Below, in pieces: positions 59,856 through 64,000 of a DNA stretch of 64,000 nucleotides (positions are counted from its first letter, which is position 1; every line of letters begins with the position of its first letter). Source of the DNA: Nonomuraea jabiensis (lineage in GTDB: Bacteria; Actinomycetota; Actinomycetes; Streptosporangiales; Streptosporangiaceae). The position numbers were made by a program, and so were the translations under genes. The notes under the pieces are model-generated. The model was not told the origin of the DNA. It did no database searches and saw nothing but the letters and a program-made list of their open reading frames with translations. The stretch spans positions 3,968,001-4,032,000 of the forward strand of contig NZ_JACHMB010000001.1 of the NCBI RefSeq assembly GCF_014204795.1, written 5' to 3'.

Positions 59856-60617
59856 GTGTCCGAGTCTTCAGTTCCGGCCGGCGAGTCCCGCGAGGAGTGG
59901 GACGACGAGCTGGAAGAGGCCACTGAGGAGTCCTCCGAGGAGGAGCTCCAGGAGGAGGCCGAGGTCGCGGAGGGCGACGAGGCAGCCGAGGCTTCCGACG
60001 TCGAGGACGAGACGGTTCTTCCCGACGTCGATCCCGTCGAAGAGTTCAAGAGCTCGCTGCGCGGCCTTCCCGGTGAGTGGTACGTCATCCACTCCTACGC
60101 CGGTTACGAGAATCGCGTGAAGTCCAACATCGAGAGCCGCAACGTGTCGCTCAACATGGAGGACTACATCTACCAGGTCGAGGTGCCGACGCACACCGTC
60201 CAGGAGTTCAAGAGCGGCAAGAAGGTGCCGGTCAAGGAGCGCGTGCTGCCCGGCTACGTGCTGGTGCGCATGGAGCTGACCGACGAGTCCTGGGCCGCCG
60301 TGCGTAACACGCCCGGCGTGACCGGCTTCGTCGGCCTGTCCAACAAGCCGAGCCCGCTCAGCCTCGACGAGGTCGCCAAGCTGCTGGCGCCCGAGCCGAC
60401 CGAGGAGACCAAGAAGGCCGCGGCCAAGACGAGCACCGGCCCCGCGGTCGAGTTCGAGATCGGCGAGTCGGTCACGGTCATGGACGGCCCGTTCGCCACG
60501 CTGCCGGCCTCGGTGAGCGAGATCAGCCCCGAGTCGCAGAAGCTCAAGGTGCTCGTCTCGATCTTCGGCCGCGAGACCCCGGTCGAGCTCTCGTTCAACC
60601 AGGTCTCGAAGATCTAG
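59856..60617 (+). CDS. nusG: Transcription termination/antitermination factor NusG
   Basis: A 253-residue NusG: an acidic N-terminal extension of about 65 residues (EEATEESSEEELQEEAEVAE), typical of actinomycetes, an NGN domain (GEWYVIHSYAGYENRVKSNI, then LPGYVLVRMELTDESW) and a C-terminal KOW domain (ESVTVMDGPFATLPASVSEI). It binds RNA polymerase and links it to Rho or the ribosome. GTG 59856 follows AGAGGAAGAG. Confidence 0.96.
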   Translation: MSESSVPAGESREEWDDELEEATEESSEEELQEEAEVAEGDEAAEASDVEDETVLPDVDPVEEFKSSLRGLPGEWYVIHSYAGYENRVKSNIESRNVSLNMEDYIYQVEVPTHTVQEFKSGKKVPVKERVLPGYVLVRMELTDESWAAVRNTPGVTGFVGLSNKPSPLSLDEVAKLLAPEPTEETKKAAAKTSTGPAVEFEIGESVTVMDGPFATLPASVSEISPESQKLKVLVSIFGRETPVELSFNQVSKI

Positions 60618-60646
60618 GACAATCACATACACTGAGACGTTCGGTC

Positions 60647-60670
60647 GGCCGCCTGATCATGAGGGCGGCC
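60647..60670 (+). promoter_or_regulatory. Hairpin between nusG and rplK
   Basis: GGCCGCC (60647-60653) pairs with GGCGGCC (60664-60670) across a 10-base loop. It begins 30 bases after the nusG stop and could act as a partial terminator or mRNA processing signal. Confidence 0.45.
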
Positions 60671-60677
60671 TCCGACG

Positions 60678-60707
60678 TGTCAGGGCTGCAATCCGCCGGC
60701 CCTGACA
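60678..60707 (+). promoter_or_regulatory. rplK leader hairpin, possible L1-binding element
   Basis: TGTCAGGGC (60678-60686) pairs with GCCCTGACA (60699-60707) in a 9-base-pair stem with a 12-base loop, ending 31 bases before rplK. Ribosomal protein L1 is known to repress the rplKA operon by binding its leader; whether this element fits the L1 motif is not settled. Confidence 0.4.
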
Positions 60708-60738
60708 GGCATCGCAATCAGGACCCGGAGAAGGACAA

Positions 60739-61170
60739 ATGCCTCCGAAGAAGAAAATCGCCGCTCTGGTGAAGGTCCAGCTCCCCGCTGGACAGGCCAC
60801 CCCGGCGCCGCCGGTGGGTACCGCGCTCGGTCCCCACGGTGTCAACATCATGGACTTCGTCAAGCAGTACAACGCTGCGACGGAGGCCCAGCGGGGCAAC
60901 ATCATCCCCGTTGAGATCACCATTTTCGAAGACCGCAGCTTCACCTTCATCACGAAGACGCCGCCGGCGCCCGAGCTGATCAAGAAGGCCCTCGGTCTCG
61001 ACAAGGGCAGCGCGGTCCCGCACCGCGACAAGGTCGGCAAGCTCAGCCGCGAGCAGCTGCGCAGCATCGCCGAGACGAAGATGCCCGACCTCAACGCCAA
61101 CGACATCGAGGCGGCCGAGAAGATCATCGCCGGCACCGCCCGGTCGATGGGCATCACCGTCGCCGAGTAA
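60739..61170 (+). CDS. rplK: 50S ribosomal protein L11
   Basis: A 143-residue L11: KVQLPAGQATPAPPVGTALG, HGVNIMDFVKQYNAATEAQR and the conserved C-terminal rRNA-binding domain (LNANDIEAAEKIIAGTARSM). It forms the GTPase-associated stalk base with 23S rRNA. ATG 60739 follows GGAGAAGG. It is followed by rplA after 58 bases. Confidence 0.98.
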   Translation: MPPKKKIAALVKVQLPAGQATPAPPVGTALGPHGVNIMDFVKQYNAATEAQRGNIIPVEITIFEDRSFTFITKTPPAPELIKKALGLDKGSAVPHRDKVGKLSREQLRSIAETKMPDLNANDIEAAEKIIAGTARSMGITVAE

Positions 61171-61228
61171 CACCTTTCCCAGACGTCGTGGGAGGGCCCT
61201 CGGGCCCGCGTACCACTAGGAGTTAGCA

Positions 61229-61948
61229 ATGAAGCGCAGCAAGGCGCACAAAGACGCGGCGACCAAGGTCGACCGCGACAAGCTCTACACGCCCGTCGAG
61301 GCAGCGAAGCTGGCCAAGGAGACGTCGACCACCAAGTTCGACGCCACCGTCGAGGTCGCGCTGCGGCTGGGCGTCGACCCTCGCAAGGCCGACCAGATCG
61401 TGCGCGGCACGGTCAACCTCCCGCACGGCACCGGCAAGACCGCCCGGGTCCTGGTCTTCGCGACCGGTGACCGTGCCGAGGCAGCCCGCGAGGCGGGCGC
61501 CGACATCGTCGGCGCCGACGAGCTGATCGACGAGATCTCCAAGGGCAACCGGCTCAACGAGTTCGACGCCGTGGTGGCCACGCCCGACCTGATGGGCAAG
61601 GTGGGTCGCCTGGGCCGCGTGCTCGGCCCGCGCGGTCTCATGCCCAACCCCAAGACCGGCACGGTGACGCCCGACGTCGCCAAGGCCGTCACGGAGATCA
61701 AGGGCGGCAAGATCGAGTTCCGCACCGACCGCCAGGCCAACCTCCACTTCATCATCGGCAAGACGTCGTTCCCCGAGCGCCAGCTCATCGAGAACTACGC
61801 CGCCGCCCTTGACGAGGTGCTGCGTCTCAAGCCGTCGGCGGCCAAGGGGCGTTACCTGAAGAAGGTCACGTTCTCCACGACCATGGGCCCCGGCGTCCCG
61901 GTCGACCCGAACGTCACGCGCGGCCTCACGGCTGAGCTCGAGGCATAA
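61229..61948 (+). CDS. rplA: 50S ribosomal protein L1
   Basis: A 239-residue L1 of normal length: KFDATVEVALRLGVDPRKAD, GTVNLPHGTGKTARVLVFAT, LGPRGLMPNPKTGTVTPDVA. It binds 23S rRNA at the L1 stalk and its own mRNA leader. It ends the rplKA operon at a strong terminator at 61963. Confidence 0.98.
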   Translation: MKRSKAHKDAATKVDRDKLYTPVEAAKLAKETSTTKFDATVEVALRLGVDPRKADQIVRGTVNLPHGTGKTARVLVFATGDRAEAAREAGADIVGADELIDEISKGNRLNEFDAVVATPDLMGKVGRLGRVLGPRGLMPNPKTGTVTPDVAKAVTEIKGGKIEFRTDRQANLHFIIGKTSFPERQLIENYAAALDEVLRLKPSAAKGRYLKKVTFSTTMGPGVPVDPNVTRGLTAELEA

Positions 61949-61962
61949 GCGTCTCTCTGATC

Positions 61963-62001
61963 GAGCCTCGCCCGATTCCGGGCGGGGCTCTTTCTTTTTC
62001 C
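61963..62001 (+). terminator. Rho-independent terminator of rplKA
   Basis: GAGCCtCGCCCG and CGGGCGgGGCTC pair across a short ATTC loop and are followed by TTTCTTTTTC, a rare clear U-tract in this genome. Confidence 0.9.
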
Positions 62002-62041
62002 TACGGCCGACCGTGCTTTCTCACGGCCGGCAGCCTCCGTC

Positions 62042-62141
62042 CGGCGGTGGGACCGGGTCTCCTCGCTGTACGGGGGCCGTCTCCGGTCGGCGGTGGAACC
62101 GGGTCGCCTCGCCTGTACGGGGACGGGCGCCGGTCGGCGGG
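62042..62141. repeat. 46-47-base tandem repeat
   Basis: A unit starting CGGCGGTGGGACCGGGTC at 62042 recurs at 62088 (CGGCGGTGGAACCGGGTC) and as a third start at 62135 (CGGCGGGGGGATCGGG). The third start leads into the longer repeat. Confidence 0.8.
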
Positions 62142-62665
62142 GGGATCGGGCGCTCGGGCCTGCGCGTCCTGCTGGAAGGCCGCCGGACCCTCACGGCCGC
62201 AACCATCGCCCGAGCGCAACCGTCGAGCGCCGTACGCGCTCCCGGGGCCCAGCACCCGCTCGGGGCCGCCTGCGCGCGAGGCTGAAGGCCGTCACGGCCC
62301 TCGCCATCGCGGATCGGCCGCCATTCGCCGCCGGAGCGCAACCGTGCGGGGGGACCGGGCGCTCGGGCCTGCGCGTCCTGCTGGAAGGCCGCCGGACCCT
62401 CACGGCCGCAACCATCGCCCGAGCGCAACCGTCGAGCGCCGTACGCGCTCCCGGGGCCCAGCACCCGCTCGGGAGCGCCTGCACGCGAGGCTGAAGGCCA
62501 TCACAGCCCTCGCCATCGCGGTCATCGGCCGCCATTCGCCGCCGGAGCGCAACCGTGCGGTGGGACCGGGTGCTCGGGCCTGAGCGCTCTGCCGGAAGGC
62601 CCACCACGATCCTCACGACTGCAGCCACCGCCCGAGCGCGACGGAGAGTGCCGTGCGCGCCTCGT
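62142..62665. repeat. About 210-base tandem repeat, two full copies plus a decayed third
   Basis: Copy 1 (62142-62350, 209 bases) and copy 2 (62351-62561, 211 bases) are nearly identical, with scattered substitutions and a 2-base insertion. Copy 3 begins at 62562 and is diverged and truncated near 62665. Landmarks recurring in each include GCTCGGGCCTG near the start and GAGCGCAACCGTGCGG at the end of copies 1 and 2. Confidence 0.9.
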
Positions 62666-62876
62666 TACGGCGCCTGGCCCGGCGGCGGGGGATCGTTGTG
62701 CGGGATCCGAGGAGTCGCCCGGTTGGGGGCCTGGAGGTGGCGCGCCAGGACGTCGGAGCTGGGGTGAGTTGAGTTGTGCAGGGAATGTGTGAAGGGTGTG
62801 GGGGATAACCCTGGGTTTTCCCTTATTTATAGGGGGAAGTCGCTACGGCGATGCCACTTAAACGTAGGGTCAAGAC

Positions 62877-63698
62877 ATGCTGAAGCGCACGATAGGACTC
62901 ACCGCGGCCGGTGCCGCGCTCGTTGTGGCGGCGGTCGCCGGTTGTGGATCGAACGCCCAGCCCATCCAGGTCAACCTGGCCGCCTCTGAGGTGCTCGCGC
63001 AGGCCGCGCAGAAGACCGCGGAGGTCAGCAGCTACACGGTCGACGCCGTGGTGAACGTCACGCACCCGCAGGAGGGCTCGGGCAAGGTGCAGGGGCGCAT
63101 GCTCTACCAGAGCAAGCCCCAGCTCGCCGTGGACCTCACCCTGGACACCGTCGACATGGGCGGGAGGAGCCTGCCGGGCGGCGTGCGCGCCGTGCTGCAG
63201 GGCGACACCGTCTACGTCAAGGTGGAGGCGCTCAAGGACCTCATGGGCGCGACCAAGCCCTGGATCAAGGTCCCGCTCAGCGAGATGGGCGACTCCTCGC
63301 AGGTGAACGACTACCTGAGCAAGATCCAGCAGTTCGACCTGGGCACCGTGACCAAGCTCGTCACCGCCTCGCAGGACGTCAAGTCGGCCGGCAACGAGAG
63401 CGTCAACGGCACGGACACCACGCACTACAGCGGCACCTTCCCGGTGGACGCGGCCGTGCAGTTGCTGCCCGCCGACCAGCAGGAGCAGGCGCGTACGAAC
63501 CTGGCCGAGCTCAAGGACGTCAAGTTCGACATCTGGGTGGCCTCCGACGGCCTGCCGCGCAAGCTCGCGCTGAACGGCTCCAAGGAAGGCGCCACGCTCG
63601 ACGCCACCCTGCTCTTCAAGGGCTTCAACGAGCCGGTCACCATCGAGACCCCGCCCGCTGACCAGGTCGGAGAGCTCCCCAAGAGCACGACCAACTGA
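62877..63698 (+). CDS. LppX/LprG-like lipoprotein
   Basis: A 273-residue lipoprotein (lipobox VAGC, cysteine at residue 23) with the LppX/LprAFG-type fold features: SEVLAQAAQKTAEVSSYTVD, RGSLP-like loop, DGLPRKLALNG. Such proteins shuttle lipids or other hydrophobic molecules. A lipoprotein gene between rplA and rplJ is common in actinomycetes. ATG 62877 lacks a strong Shine-Dalgarno (TAGGGTC). Confidence 0.83.
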   Translation: MLKRTIGLTAAGAALVVAAVAGCGSNAQPIQVNLAASEVLAQAAQKTAEVSSYTVDAVVNVTHPQEGSGKVQGRMLYQSKPQLAVDLTLDTVDMGGRSLPGGVRAVLQGDTVYVKVEALKDLMGATKPWIKVPLSEMGDSSQVNDYLSKIQQFDLGTVTKLVTASQDVKSAGNESVNGTDTTHYSGTFPVDAAVQLLPADQQEQARTNLAELKDVKFDIWVASDGLPRKLALNGSKEGATLDATLLFKGFNEPVTIETPPADQVGELPKSTTN

Positions 63699-63714
63699 GA
63701 ACGATTTGGAAACT

Positions 63715-63940
63715 CGGCGGCCAGGACGTACTCTGGTCGTTGCCGAAGACCGCCGGTCGTCGTCAGGTGCCTCAATGCCTGGCGACCGAAGGATCCACAT
63801 CATGTGGACGGCCCGCGCAGGTGTGATGCGAGTTTCCCACATGGTGTGACCCATGTGTGTGAGCCCCGTGTGCGCCCTGCGCCCGGGGCTGTTCTCATTT
63901 TCAGGGGCCCTTCGCCGGTGGCACATCTGGAAGGAGGCCC
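63715..63940 (+). ncRNA. rplJ leader (ribosomal protein L10 leader-like)
   Basis: This 226-base stretch before rplJ contains paired elements (for example CGGTCGTCGTCAGG with CCTGGCGACCG around 63751-63790) and ends with an attenuator-like hairpin. In other bacteria the L10/L12 complex binds such a leader to repress rplJL. The boundaries are inferred. Confidence 0.65.
63861..63902 (+). terminator. Attenuator-like terminator in the rplJ leader
   Basis: AGCCCCG (63862-63868) pairs with CGGGGCT (63884-63890), followed by GTTCTCATTTTC. It sits 39 bases before the rplJ start and can reduce read-through. Confidence 0.65.
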
Positions 63941-64000
63941 ATGGCGAGGGCGGATAAGGCGACAGCGGTTGCCGAGCTCAAGAGTGAGTTCGAAGGCAGC
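63941..64000 (+). CDS. rplJ: 50S ribosomal protein L10 (3' partial)
   Basis: The first 20 codons (MARADKATAVAELKSEFEGS) match the L10 N-terminus and run off the window. A perfect AAGGAGG lies four bases upstream. With the leader before it, this is the start of the rplJL operon. Confidence 0.93.
   Translation, partial: MARADKATAVAELKSEFEGS

Larger units (their letters stand above)
61949..62876. other. 928-base noncoding gap between rplA and lipoprotein gene
   Basis: Apart from the rplA terminator and tandem repeats (62042-62141 and 62142-62665) it has no convincing gene. Open frames in several registers follow the repeat and lack ribosome binding sites. The last 100 bases are AT-richer and include TTCCC (62818) with GGGAA (62834), plus the lipoprotein promoter area. 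Confidence 0.6.

Noticed and set aside
62013..62628. Several open frames with repeated protein segments in the rplA-rplJ gap
   Set aside because: They exist in many frames on both strands because the DNA repeats; no ribosome sites, and Arg/Pro/Ala-rich composition.
62142..62665. CRISPR-like array
   Set aside because: The repeats are about 210 bases with no short unique spacers, and no cas gene is present.

Overview
The window is about 64 kb of very GC-rich DNA with strong third-position GC bias, many GTG and TTG starts, Tat and lipoprotein secretion signals, an IdeR-type iron regulator, SigE-type sigma factors, PASTA, STAS and SpoIIE-like phosphatase proteins, and the order tRNA-Trp, secE, nusG, rplK, rplA, lipoprotein, rplJ. 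This is the chromosome of a filamentous actinomycete. The class F sortases, the CGNR and ClpX-zinc-finger proteins and the general protein style suggest Streptosporangiales (Nonomuraea-like), but that genus-level guess is inference. No rRNA, CRISPR array, phage or insertion sequence was found.

Layout. 1-7.9 kb is accessory: an HxlR regulator, a chloramphenicol-phosphotransferase-like kinase, a hydrolase/dioxygenase pair under a divergent HTH regulator, a secreted serine hydrolase, a sigma-like/helical pair, and a P450 under a TetR regulator. 8-12.7 kb is a cholesterol oxidase operon (dehydrogenase, CMD protein, Tat-exported oxidase) with a KstR2-like operator, next to a methyltransferase and a divergent CGNR regulator. 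12.7-13.6 kb holds a three-gene unit with a ClpX-type zinc finger and a 35-residue peptide. 14-20.4 kb carries a glycosyltransferase, an ECF cobalt/nickel importer (CbiMN fusion, CbiQ, CbiO), a STAS protein, and a beta-oxidation pair. 20.7-30.6 kb is housekeeping: rhomboid, YqhA, BlaI-like regulator, serC, citrate synthase, pdxH, MFS exporter, UdgX, IdeR, and a PAS-GAF-PP2C-HATPase protein.

30.6-43.6 kb is the most unusual part. It has a P-loop ATPase translationally coupled to a membrane-anchored periplasmic-binding-fold protein with no permease, two MarR-like regulators, an LCAD-type dehydrogenase whose 3' end is tandemly repeated, two surface-protein/class-F-sortase pairs in a row, a thiolase, and a 39-residue Arg/Pro peptide gene. 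43.7-59.2 kb has a serine hydrolase with a membrane tail, an Lrp/permease pair around a long palindrome, a second acyl-CoA dehydrogenase, a sugar ABC importer without its own ATPase behind two DasR-like palindromes, two ECF sigma cassettes flanking an adenosine deaminase-like gene, three tandem related extracytoplasmic proteins, and an aspartate aminotransferase. 59.4-64 kb is the tRNA-Trp/secE/nusG/rplKA/rplJ block, interrupted by about 0.9 kb of noncoding tandem repeats.

Links between genes. Three separated beta-oxidation genes (18.8, 37.0 and 42.3 kb) share a 13-base motif, AGAAC-N3-RTTCK, close upstream, suggesting one regulon. The best candidates for undescribed biology are the ATPase/binding-protein pair, the doubled sortase island, the ClpX-zinc-finger/peptide unit with its start-codon palindrome, and the 39-residue peptide.
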